A DNA stretch of 6,190 bases from Candidatus Altarchaeales archaeon A3 (GTDB lineage: Archaea > Altiarchaeota > Altiarchaeia > Altiarchaeales > Altiarchaeaceae): the NCBI GenBank assembly GCA_002083985.1, contig MTER01000098.1, positions 1-6,190 on the forward strand, written 5' to 3'. Position numbers and translations under genes: made by a program. Every line of letters starts with the position of its first letter. The first letter of the stretch is position 1. The notes beneath the pieces were generated by a model. That model did not search any database. It was not told where the DNA came from and saw only the letters and a list, made by a program, of their open reading frames with translations. This document shows positions 1 through 4,686 of the stretch, piece by piece.

Positions 1-399
1 GAGATGAAAAAGATAGTAACGGGAGGCGGTGCCGTTGAGATTGAAGCAGCGGAAGAATTAAGAAAATTTGCAGTAATGCAGGGTGGAAAGGAACAATTAG
101 CAATAAAAAAATTTGCCGAAGCACTGGAAGATATTCCGAAAACACTTGCGGAGAGTGCAGGAATGGATATAATTGATACTCTGGTAAATTTAAGGAAATA
201 TGTTAGCGAAGGCAAAAAGGATTACGGCGTAAATGTTGTGGAAGGAAAAATTGATAACATGTATGAACTAAATATTGTAGAGCCGTTAAAGGTAAAAATT
301 CAGGCATTGAAATCAGCAACAGAAGCAGTTGATATGATTTTAAGAATTGATGATGTAATTGCATCAACAAAAAGAGGAGGAGGTATGCCGGGAATGTGA
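1..399 (+). CDS. thsA: Thermosome (group II chaperonin) subunit, C-terminal part, 5'-truncated by the window edge
   Basis: This is the last 132 codons of a cytosolic group II chaperonin subunit, an ATP-driven protein-folding ring. The frame is open from base 1 (GAG, then ATG at 4), so the ATG at 4 is internal and the gene begins outside the window. What is visible is the end of the intermediate domain and the C-terminal equatorial domain. It shows the TGGGAVEIE segment, GGKEQLAIKKFAEALE, the strongly conserved IPKTLAESAGMD helix, a YGVNV segment, and EPLKVKIQALKSATEAVDMILRIDDV, which is the ATP-pocket helix region. The protein ends in the Gly/Met-rich tail RGGGMPGM typical of thermosomes, which projects into the ring cavity. 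Family members are about 540-550 residues, so roughly a quarter is present. The N-terminal GDGTT and catalytic Asp regions cannot be seen. The subunit type (alpha or beta) is not resolved, so the symbol is generic. Confidence 0.96.
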   Translation, partial: EMKKIVTGGGAVEIEAAEELRKFAVMQGGKEQLAIKKFAEALEDIPKTLAESAGMDIIDTLVNLRKYVSEGKKDYGVNVVEGKIDNMYELNIVEPLKVKIQALKSATEAVDMILRIDDVIASTKRGGGMPGM

Positions 400-452
400 G
401 GTAAGTATAATGCAAATGAAATATAAAGCGCGAATACAATAAAAGAAATATC

Positions 453-495
453 AAAGGAATATTTTAGTAAATTTATTTTACTATATTCCTTTTTT
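453..495 (+). terminator. Hairpin plus T-run after the thermosome gene
   Basis: AAAGGAATA (453-461) pairs with TATTCCTTT (484-492). Inside that, TAGTAAA (465-471) pairs with TTTACTA (477-483), with a three-base bulge at 462-464 and a five-base loop. The 3' arm runs into a T-tract (490-495) and then further T-tracts. This is 54 nt after the thermosome stop codon and fits transcription termination of that gene. Archaeal termination mainly needs the T-tracts, so the stem may serve mRNA 3'-end stability instead. Confidence 0.6.
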
Positions 496-593
496 ATTCT
501 TGTTTTTTATTCTTCTTTTTTTAGTTTTTTATTCTTCTTTTTTAGTTTTTTATTCTTCTTTTTTAGTTTTTTATTCTTCTTTTTTAGTTTTTT
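490..593 (+). repeat. T-rich 21-bp tandem repeat (about four copies) between thermosome and moaC
   Basis: The unit is TTTTTTATTCTTCTTTTTTAG, 21 bp, with the AG at 523-524, 544-545, 565-566 and 586-587. The first full unit has one extra T (22 bp), and a partial unit (490-502) precedes it. On the + strand this gives eight or more T-runs of 5-7, which are strong archaeal termination signals for the thermosome transcript. On the - strand one frame reads KTKKEE-stop per unit, a seven-codon period. The copies are almost identical, so the expansion is recent or kept uniform by slippage. Confidence 0.85.
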
Positions 594-613
594 CAATAAC
601 CTCGTTGTTACTC

Positions 614-1066
614 TTATATTTTAAAATCTTTTGATTTTAAAATAACTTTAATATCACTTATTCTTGTTGTTTTGTATTGTCCTTTATTGTCCTTTTCTAT
701 GTATTTTGTCATATCCCAGATTGTCAGCAATGCAATGGTTACTCCAGTCAATGCTTCCATTTCAACACCTGTTTTTGCAATTGCCTTAACCTTAACACTT
801 GCAGTTATTGAGTTTTCTTTTTCATCAATTTTAAAATTTACTTCTACATTTGCTATCGGAATCTGATGGCACAACAGAATTAAATTCGGAGTATTTTTTA
901 CCGCATTTATTGCTGAAATTTCTGCGACTGTTAATACATCGCCTTTTTTGATTTCTTTTTTTAAAATTTTTTCTATTGTTTCATTTTTCAGATAAATTTT
1001 TCCTTCAGTAATTGCAATTCTTTCAACAATGTCCTTTTCTGAAATATCAACCATATTAACCATCAT
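614..1066 (-). CDS. moaC: Cyclic pyranopterin monophosphate synthase MoaC
   Basis: MoaC converts 3',8-cyclo-7,8-dihydro-GTP, made by MoaA, into cyclic pyranopterin monophosphate, the second step of molybdopterin (Mo/W cofactor) synthesis in the cytoplasm. The 150-residue protein is full length for the family. It has the N-terminal MVDISEK signature (residues 5-11), KKGDVLTVAEISAI (40-53), the LCHQIP segment with the conserved His67, KTGVEMEALTGV (98-109) with Glu102 and Glu104, and WDMTKYIEK (117-125) with Asp118 and Lys121. These match the known catalytic set (Lys, His, two acidic residues, Asp, Lys). ATG codons at 1066, 1063 and 1054 are all possible starts. The family motif would fit the one at 1054, but I give the longest. 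There is no clear Shine-Dalgarno sequence. It lies 24 nt after the TAA of the mobB remnant and in the same reading frame, so the two probably formed one transcript. Confidence 0.95.
   Translation of the reverse strand: MMVNMVDISEKDIVERIAITEGKIYLKNETIEKILKKEIKKGDVLTVAEISAINAVKNTPNLILLCHQIPIANVEVNFKIDEKENSITASVKVKAIAKTGVEMEALTGVTIALLTIWDMTKYIEKDNKGQYKTTRISDIKVILKSKDFKI
617..644 (-). other. 12-bp perfect inverted repeat over the end of moaC
   Basis: TATTTTAAAATC (617-628) and GATTTTAAAATA (633-644) are exact inverted copies around a TTTT loop. The palindrome spans the last codons of moaC, ending next to the stop codon at 614-616. It could form a stem at the 3' end of the mobB-moaC mRNA. It has no T-run after it on the minus strand, so it is not a classical terminator. 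Confidence 0.5.
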
Positions 1067-1090
1067 TTTTCTTATGAATTCTTGATTTTC

Positions 1091-1375
1091 TTATTTTGTA
1101 ATCTTTATTTCTATTTCTTCTGCTTCTTCTCCGCCTTTCAATGAAAATACCATTGCAAAAACAACCTCTTTTATTATCTTTTTTGGAAAATTTCCCACAG
1201 GTAATCTTTTTCCATTCACGATAACAATTACTTCATCTTTCTTGCCTTTGTCGTTCTTACATCCATCCCTTTTAACTTCGTCGTTCTTATTTTCTCCACT
1301 TGTATTATCTGCACCAAAAGCTTCTTTTTTTCTTCCCGCTCCCTTTCCTCTTTTTGAATCTCGTTTTTTATCCAT
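1091..1375 (-). CDS. mobB: MobB C-terminal fragment with charged linker
   Basis: This 94-residue frame starts with a hydrophilic Lys/Asp/Gly/Asn-rich stretch (residues 1-48) containing the repeated triplet series KND. It then folds into VIVIVNGKRLPVGNF (49-63), IIKEVVFAMVFSLKGG (67-82) and EEAEEIEIKITK. I recall the pattern of a VNGK-(I/L)P strand, a hydrophobic helix ending in SLKG, and a final acidic beta strand as the C-terminal module of archaeal MobB proteins. That family assignment is from memory. The frame is open back to 1405, well into the preceding MobB frame. The ATG at 1375 could be a real start, making a translationally overlapping separate small protein, but an accidental frameshift is simpler. 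Its TAA at 1091 lies 24 nt from the moaC start. Confidence 0.5.
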   Translation of the reverse strand: MDKKRDSKRGKGAGRKKEAFGADNTSGENKNDEVKRDGCKNDKGKKDEVIVIVNGKRLPVGNFPKKIIKEVVFAMVFSLKGGEEAEEIEIKITK

Positions 1376-1548
1376 TTTAAAATTATTTTTAAATCGCCTG
1401 CAATTTTATAATCAATTATCGTATTACTTTCTATTGGACAATCTCCTACTCTAACCTTTGGAATATTCTGTTTTTTTAGTCCTTCAACCAAAATTACATC
1501 ATATTTATCAATGGATTTTAATTTGGAAATCATATCGCTAAAATTCAT
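1228..1548 (-). CDS. mobB: MobB middle fragment (open upstream to 1773)
   Basis: The frame from 1773 to TGA/TAA at 1228 is continuous. 106 codons remain if ATG 1548 is used. Upstream of that ATG the frame still encodes MobB sequence: repeat units, AVIKHIPHKNFSLYNKTKDT, and GVDVVAFSPDETAFILGE. Hence ATG 1548 is probably an internal methionine. The protein then has YDVILVEGLKKQNIPKVRVG, the conserved strand-helix that in MobB positions the second nucleotide-binding side, and a helix ILKWIKNEIQKEERERE. After about residue 70 the sequence becomes basic and low-complexity, with no MobB character. This suggests the real frame has changed to that of the 1091-1375 ORF. Overlap of the two open frames is 148 nt. 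Confidence 0.55.
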   Translation of the reverse strand: MNFSDMISKLKSIDKYDVILVEGLKKQNIPKVRVGDCPIESNTIIDYKIAGDLKIILKWIKNEIQKEEREREEKKKLLVQIIQVEKIRTTKLKGMDVRTTKARKMK

Positions 1549-1690
1549 CTCTCCAAGTATAAAAGCCGTTTCATCCGGAGAAAATGCAACAACATCAACC
1601 CCTAAATTTTTAAATTTTCCAGTATCTTTTGTTTTATTATATAGGGAAAAATTTTTGTGAGGAATATGCTTAATAACCGCAATTTTTAAA

Positions 1691-1860
1691 TCATCAGATT
1701 TTGAAATATCCGAACGAAGTGAGGTTATTTTTAAATCATCAGATTTTGAAATATCCGAACGAAGTGAGGTTAATCAGATTTTGAAATATCCGAACGAAGT
1801 GAGGTTATTTTTAAATCATCAGATTTTGAAATATCCGAACGAAGTGAGGTTATTTTTAAA
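1691..1860 (-). repeat. 45-bp tandem repeat inside mobB, four near-identical copies
   Basis: Copies lie at 1691-1735, 1736-1770 (35 nt, 10 deleted), 1771-1815 and 1816-1860. The core on the + strand is CGAACGAAGTGAGGTT. Apart from the 10-nt gap, the copies are identical base for base, so they spread recently. Being 45 nt they add 15 codons each, reading TSLRSDISKSDDLKI on the mobB strand. The last five residues, DDLKI, resemble the native ENLKI at the insertion point. Related units occur at 3327-3357 and 6106-6190. Confidence 0.95.
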
Positions 1861-1943
1861 TTTTCCTTTTTTAAGTCCCTGCATATCTTCTCTATCAATG
1901 TCGTTTTTCCCGAATTTGAATTCCCGTAAAAGCCCAAAATCAT
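1770..1943 (-). CDS. mobB: MobB N-terminal fragment (P-loop plus two repeat units)
   Basis: This 57-residue open frame holds the MobB start and nucleotide-binding P-loop. GFYGNSNSGKTTLIEKICRD contains the Walker A GNSNSGKT at about residues 7-14. It then reads LKKENLKI and nearly two units of the 15-residue repeat, and terminates at TAA 1772-1770 because of the 10-nt deletion. The ATG at 1943 is a good start: an in-frame stop (TAA, 1958-1956) lies five codons upstream and MobB proteins begin right before this strand. No clear ribosome-binding site precedes it. Translated alone it would be only a P-loop and one helix, so it is unlikely to work by itself. Confidence 0.6.
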   Translation of the reverse strand: MILGFYGNSNSGKTTLIEKICRDLKKENLKITSLRSDISKSDDLKITSLRSDISKSD

Positions 1944-2027
1944 TTTATCTGAAATTTATTTTTTAAATTTTTTATCTTCGTAACGGATTGCTGTGCTAAC
2001 ATAAAATATTCATAAAATTATGATTAT

Positions 2028-2054
2028 TATAAAAATACTTGCAGTATTTTTATA
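2028..2054. repeat. Perfect 11-bp inverted repeat upstream of mobB
   Basis: TATAAAAATAC (2028-2038) and GTATTTTTATA (2044-2054) are exact inverted copies with a TTGCA loop. It lies about 85 nt upstream of the mobB start codon. It could be a regulator-binding palindrome or a hairpin in the leader or in the end of an older transcript. Nothing in the sequence decides between these. Confidence 0.5.
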
Positions 2055-2061
2055 GAAGACA

Positions 2062-2130
2062 TGTTGCAAAATAACTTTTTTACCTTTAAATTTTATTAGT
2101 TTTCACTCTTAAAATTTTTAATTTGCAACA
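2062..2130. repeat. 69-bp segment bounded by inverted TGTTGCAAA(A/T)TAA
   Basis: TGTTGCAAAATAA at 2062-2074 is matched on the opposite strand by TGTTGCAAATTAA at 2130-2118 (12 of 13). The same 13-mer occurs exactly on the + strand at 6043-6055. The interior is AT-rich with no coding capacity. The arrangement resembles the ends of a miniature element or of an old insertion sequence, but no target-site duplication is evident. Confidence 0.4.
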
Positions 2131-2214
2131 ACTCTAGAATACTCAAAAATTTACAAATTTTTGATATGGTATAAAAAGATACTCTGAATAAGTTAATTGT
2201 CCTGAAAAAACACA

Positions 2215-2355
2215 ATGGCAGAATGGCTATCAAAGATAATAAAAAAGAATGATGGCATAGAATGCCCTTTTGAGAAATTAAACAAGTTTAGATACTATGA
2301 GAATTGGTTACAAAGTCAATTGATTGCTTCGTCTTTAAACGGTTGTAGAAATTAG
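2215..2355 (+). CDS. Small ORF of unknown function, 46 residues, possibly a remnant
   Basis: ATG 2215 to TAG 2353 encodes MAEWLSKIIKKNDG, then IECPFEKLNKFRYYENWLQS, then QLIASSLNGCRN. The composition is balanced, with three Trp/Cys-type residues and no low-complexity stretch, unlike a chance ORF in such AT-rich DNA. I do not recognise the family. There is no clear ribosome-binding site, and the nearby short frames that look protein-like but lack starts suggest this is the 5' end of a broken gene. It has no obvious partner: mobB lies divergently to the left and the KH gene converges on the right. Confidence 0.25.
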   Translation: MAEWLSKIIKKNDGIECPFEKLNKFRYYENWLQSQLIASSLNGCRN

Positions 2356-2612
2356 CACAATAATCCCCGTTATAATCAGTAAAATGACAAAAAGAATTAA
2401 GTGAATTCACAATTGGCAGGGCATAATTTATTCTAAATTTTCCATTTGTAAAATTCAAACATTTAAATTTTTTCCGGTTTCATCATCAATTTCAATATCC
2501 AAATTGGTAATTTTTATCTCATAAAATCGTCAGAGACATAAAAAAGATAACACTCTTTCCGTCAAAAGGACTTGTTGAAGAATACATAAAATTTATTGCT
2601 GACAGTTTTTAA

Positions 2613-3146
2613 TTAAAGTTCCTCTTCAGGGGTTATCATCCTTAAATTTAAGTCGTCTTTACGCTGCCTTTTTTTATTCTCAAGAAATCTGTACGCTGTT
2701 CCGAATTTTCCATTATTAATGATCATTTCTATCGCCTCCCTTACATCTTCAACATCTTCATAATCTCCTATTATTCCGATGCCATCCTTTCCAACACTGA
2801 CATAGCACTCTGAAATTTTTTCTATCGTATTCAGGACACTTCTCTGTGTTCCTATAACTCTCCCCCGTATATGAGGGGATCTCTTTTCTGATAAAGGAAT
2901 AAACTCAAAAGAGTAATCTTTGTAATCCTTTGTCAGTAACAATGCCTTTTCAGGACTAAACCCTAAATTTATTGCATCAACTATATTCTGTGCCAGCATT
3001 TCATAGTATGGCGAGCCCAAAATTGTTACATCTGTCCCGGAGATTAAAATTTTTGTGTGAGTTTTATCCTCTATTTTCTTTTTTATTTCTCCATCTTTTC
3101 CGATGACCACGCCAATTCTGTCTTCCGATATGCCCGTATATTGCAT
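2613..3146 (-). CDS. Archaeal KH-domain RNA-binding protein, Dim2/Krr1 (Pno1) type
   Basis: This 177-residue protein has two KH domains in the arrangement of archaeal Dim2, which binds the 3' region of 16S rRNA and helps small-subunit maturation. KH1 spans about residues 4-65, with VIGKDGEIKKKIE and a proper GxxG loop (Gly16-Lys-Asp-Gly19). The linker LGFSPEKALLL (61-71) is the usual helix between domains. KH2 spans about 93-160, with RGRVIGTQRSVLNTIEKIS, then VGKDGIGIIGDYEDVEDVREAIEMII and the family ending GTAYRFLENKKR (149-160). The KH2 loop is GTQR rather than GxxG, a divergence common in this domain of the family. Length is normal for archaeal members (about 180-220). The start has MQYTGISEDRIG directly at the KH1 strand, with no obvious ribosome-binding site and an AT-rich leader. 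It stands alone, with no kinase or aIF1A gene next to it in the window. Confidence 0.9.
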   Translation of the reverse strand: MQYTGISEDRIGVVIGKDGEIKKKIEDKTHTKILISGTDVTILGSPYYEMLAQNIVDAINLGFSPEKALLLTKDYKDYSFEFIPLSEKRSPHIRGRVIGTQRSVLNTIEKISECYVSVGKDGIGIIGDYEDVEDVREAIEMIINNGKFGTAYRFLENKKRQRKDDLNLRMITPEEEL

Positions 3147-3279
3147 TTTAATTTACAAATAACTAATTTATGAATAATTTGATATTATAATTATTAAAAT
3201 TTGTTTAAATTTTTAAATTTATAAATTAGTATTCCTTTACATTTTTTGATGATTATTTCACGCCAAAATTTTATCCAAA
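3147..3279. promoter_or_regulatory. Divergent promoter region between the KH gene and the ATP-grasp gene
   Basis: This 133-bp AT-rich stretch separates two genes that point away from each other, so it must hold both promoters. On the + strand TTTATAAAT (3218-3226) is a good archaeal TATA-box candidate, which would place a start site near 3248. The near-palindromic AAATTTATAAATTT surroundings could also serve the minus strand. Exact TSSs cannot be read from sequence. Confidence 0.4.
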
Positions 3280-3426
3280 ATGAATGTCTTTGTATTTGGG
3301 AATGAACTTTTCTTTTTTAGAAAAAAAAGATCACTTCACTTCGTTTGGAGATTTCAAACAAATTTGAAAAATCATTCGGAAAAGAAAAAAGTAAGCTTTA
3401 TAAAATTTTATCAAACGCCAAAATGA
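3280..3426 (+). CDS. 48-codon upstream ORF created by the duplicated start, overlapping the ATP-grasp start as ATGA
   Basis: Starting at the first copy of the duplicated ATG, the frame reads MNVFVFGNELFFFRKKRSLH, then FVWRFQTNLKNHSEK and ends TGA at 3424-3426. Its last four bases overlap the ATG at 3423 as ATGA, the classic geometry for translational coupling. After residue 6 it has no recognisable family and consists of the inserted repeat read in an arbitrary frame. It may act as a leader peptide that delivers ribosomes to the real gene, or may be a non-functional scar. The beginning MNVFVFGNEL also resembles the first strand of hydrogenase-maturation-protease-like proteins, which I consider a coincidence. 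Confidence 0.3.
   Translation: MNVFVFGNELFFFRKKRSLHFVWRFQTNLKNHSEKKKVSFIKFYQTPK
3327..3357 (-). repeat. Single diverged unit of the CGAACGAAGTGAGG repeat family
   Basis: The + strand AGATCACTTCACTTCGTTTG, followed by GAGATTTCAAA, matches the minus strand of the right-edge unit (ATCACCTCACTTCGTTCGGAG) with only a few changes. It also matches the mobB-strand reading of the 45-bp units. In the frame of the downstream ATP-grasp gene it reads KITSLRLEIS, nearly the mobB repeat KITSLRSDIS. It sits in the segment between the two copies of the gene start. Confidence 0.7.
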
Positions 3427-4427
3427 ATGTCTTTGTATTTGAATATGCCGCCGCACTAAACAATATAAATTTTATTGCAGAGGGAAGGGCAATGTTAAAT
3501 TTAATGATTAAAGGATTAAGAAAAGATGGAATTAAAGCAGAAACAATTAAAAATTTCACGGGTTCGGACTTACCTGAAAAAATTTTAGAAAATCTCTGTA
3601 AGTCCGACTACACGATTTTAATAGCACCGAATTATGAATTACTGAAAATTTCAGATTTTTTAAATCAACACAGAGATTTCAATAAAGTCCTTATCTCACC
3701 GGCAGATGCACTTAACAAAACGCTGAATAAATTTAATTTATATAAAGAATTAAGTAATAAAATCCCTTTACCAAAAACAACGAAGTTCCCTGATTTCGTA
3801 ACTGAAAAGAAAGAGCTTAATTTTCCGATAATAATAAAGCCAATATACGGAGCAGGATGCGAAAGCACATTTGTTTTTAAGGACAATAAGTCATACAAGG
3901 CCTTTGCTAAAACAGGAAGGCAAAAATTTAATGAAAATTTTATTGTCCAGGAATTTGTTAATGGTATTCACACATCGGTCTGTTTATTTGCGGGCAGGGA
4001 TGTTTATCCTGTTTCTTTGAACAGGCAACTTATGAAATTTGAAAAAACACATATAGAAAATGTTAGATGTGCGAAGTATGATGGCAGTTATGTTCCGTTT
4101 TTTAATAAATTAAGAAAAAAGGTCTTTGAATATTCGGGAATCATAAGCAAACACTTAAATTTAAAGGGATATATCGGAATGGATTTTGTGATTGACACTA
4201 AAAACGAAAAAATTTACCTGATTGAGATTAATCCGCGAATTACGACCTCTGCAATTGCATTAAGCAAAGCAACAAATTTAAATATTGCAAAACTGCATAT
4301 TGCCTGTTTTAAAGACGAGGAAATTTTAAGAAAGGAGTTAAGCGAGGTTAAATTCTTAAATACTATTGAAATTTTGAAGGGTAAAAAGAATGTGAAATGT
4401 AGAATAAAGAAAAAATTGGTAGTATAA
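3423..4427 (+). CDS. ATP-grasp ligase, COG1821 / tyramine-glutamate ligase (MfnD)-like
   Basis: ATP-grasp enzymes join a carboxylate to an amine or thiol through an acyl-phosphate. The order of segments (numbered from Met at 3423, 334 residues) is MNVFVFEYA first strand, FIAEGRAMLN helix (about 18-26), then an N-terminal domain to about residue 105. The ATP-grasp core follows: FPIIIKPIYGAGCEST (134-149) with nucleotide-binding Lys139, FIVQEF (173-178), PVSLNRQL (196-203), GYIGMDFV (249-256) with Asp254 and LIEINPRITTS (266-276) with metal-binding Glu268 and Asn270. SLNRQ and INPR-TTS are what I expect of the MfnD branch, which makes gamma-glutamyltyramine in methanofuran synthesis, but the substrate cannot be fixed from sequence. 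The frame is open to 3321, and TTG 3345 is a possible longer start. I prefer ATG 3423 because the family begins at this strand and the extension is inserted repeat DNA. Confidence 0.85.
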   Translation: MNVFVFEYAAALNNINFIAEGRAMLNLMIKGLRKDGIKAETIKNFTGSDLPEKILENLCKSDYTILIAPNYELLKISDFLNQHRDFNKVLISPADALNKTLNKFNLYKELSNKIPLPKTTKFPDFVTEKKELNFPIIIKPIYGAGCESTFVFKDNKSYKAFAKTGRQKFNENFIVQEFVNGIHTSVCLFAGRDVYPVSLNRQLMKFEKTHIENVRCAKYDGSYVPFFNKLRKKVFEYSGIISKHLNLKGYIGMDFVIDTKNEKIYLIEINPRITTSAIALSKATNLNIAKLHIACFKDEEILRKELSEVKFLNTIEILKGKKNVKCRIKKKLVV

Positions 4428-4478
4428 TTTATTATAAATATTTTGAAAGGAAAATGTAATTTATAAAGTAATAAATAA

Positions 4479-4490
4479 TTTATAAATAAA
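4479..4490 (+). promoter_or_regulatory. Probable TATA box for tRNA-His
   Basis: TTTATAAATAAA lies 14-25 nt ahead of the mature tRNA 5' end, in an otherwise AT-only stretch. This fits an archaeal TATA box if transcription starts a few bases before the tRNA. The tRNA may instead be part of the ATP-grasp transcript, which ends only 76 nt upstream without a clear T-run terminator. Confidence 0.4.
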
Positions 4491-4503
4491 ATTATATATC
4501 TGT

Positions 4504-4579
4504 GTCCGCGATAGGATAGTTTGGTCAAGTCTACGGGACTGTGGATCCTGTGACCCGGGTTCAAATCTCGGTCGCGGAC
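4504..4579 (+). tRNA. tRNA-His (anticodon GTG)
   Basis: All four arms fold. The acceptor TCCGCGA (4505-4511) pairs with TCGCGGA (4572-4578). The D stem GGAT (4514-4517) pairs with GTCT (4529-4532) with two wobble pairs. The anticodon stem CGGGA (4534-4538) pairs with TCCTG (4546-4550) around the loop CTGTGGA, giving anticodon GTG at 4541-4543. The T arm CCGGG pairs with CTCGG (4555-4571) with loop TTCAAAT. G4504 is the extra G-1 that HisRS requires, here templated and facing C73 (4579). The variable loop is four bases. No intron is present and the terminal CCA is not encoded, so it is added after transcription. Confidence 0.97.
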
Positions 4580-4686
4580 CTTTGAAATTTTTAAAATCTA
4601 TTCTTAAATGGAAATATTTTTTGAAGGGAAACGGTATGGTTATAAAATCATTGGCGAATAATTAAATAAGGTAAATTTTGCTGGAC

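Larger units (their letters stand above)
1091..1943 (-). pseudogene. mobB: Frameshifted mobB (molybdopterin-guanine dinucleotide synthesis protein B) carrying a repeat insertion
   Basis: MobB is a P-loop GTP-binding partner of MobA in making the guanine dinucleotide form of the Mo/W cofactor. From ATG 1943 the minus strand reads MILGFYGNSNSGKTTLIEK, a textbook P-loop. It continues through LKKENLKI, then four copies of TSLRSDISKSDDLKI. A 10-nt deletion inside the repeat array puts a stop codon at 1772-1770. Adding the 10 nt back joins this exactly to the next frame: AVIKHIPHK, then KDTGKFKNLGVDVVAFSPDETAFIL and YDVILVEGLKKQNIPKVRV, all MobB-like. The family's C-terminal segment (VNGKRLPVGNFPKKII through MVFSLKGGEEAEEIEI) lies in a third frame, so a second frame change falls between 1405 and 1228. 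Joined up it is about 285 residues, or about 226 without the repeats, which fits archaeal MobB. It is either a recent pseudogene, recoded, or contains assembly errors. The symbol is from motif recognition. Confidence 0.82.
1944..2612. other. Gene-poor region with palindromes and ORF fragments
   Basis: No gene over 60 codons fits here. It holds, in order: an AT-rich mobB leader; the palindrome at 2028-2054; a short inverted-repeat pair at 2062-2130; a palindrome TCAAAAATTT-ac-AAATTTTTGA at 2143-2164; a 46-codon + strand ORF (2215-2355); a short - strand frame ending at 2455 that reads EIKITNLDIEIDDETGKNL; and a + strand frame (2511-2612) ending VRDIKKITLFPSKGL, VEEYIKFIADSF, stop. The last two look protein-like but have no beginnings, as expected of decayed genes. 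Confidence 0.6.
3275..3441 (+). repeat. Direct duplication of the ATP-grasp gene start
   Basis: A 24-nt string starting CCAAAATGAATGTC and ending GTATTTG occurs exactly at 3275-3298 and 3418-3441, a spacing of 143 nt. The match extends left through AAAATTTTATC (3265-3275 and 3402-3412), with a six-base difference between it and the main block. Both copies therefore include ATG and the codons for MNVFVF. The second copy is the one joined to the rest of the gene. The 119 nt between the blocks carry a repeat-family unit. Confidence 0.85.

Noticed and set aside
1242..1454. Open frames on the + strand over mobB (also 672-866 and 1781-1966)
   Set aside because: They are antisense to moaC/mobB, hydrophobic in the way reverse translations of Lys-rich genes are, and match no family. 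The 1781 frame only reads the repeat backwards.
1691..1860. A CRISPR array
   Set aside because: The units are directly adjacent with no variable spacers and lie within a coding frame, so this is a simple tandem repeat. The 21-bp array at 490-593 also has no spacers.
3345..4427. TTG at 3345 as the start of the ATP-grasp protein (360 residues)
   Set aside because: The extra 26 residues come from the inserted segment with the repeat unit, and the family's first strand begins at Met 3423, which has the duplicated native start context.
4214..4564. Minus-strand 116-codon frame covering the tRNA and the end of the ATP-grasp gene
   Set aside because: It runs antisense through a perfectly folded tRNA and a conserved domain, and is a chance frame.
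4608..4661. 17-residue ORF MEIFFEGKRYGYKIIGE between the tRNA and the 146-nt element
   Set aside because: It looks protein-like but is too short, with no ribosome-binding site and no continuation in any frame. It could be a gene remnant but cannot be supported as a gene.
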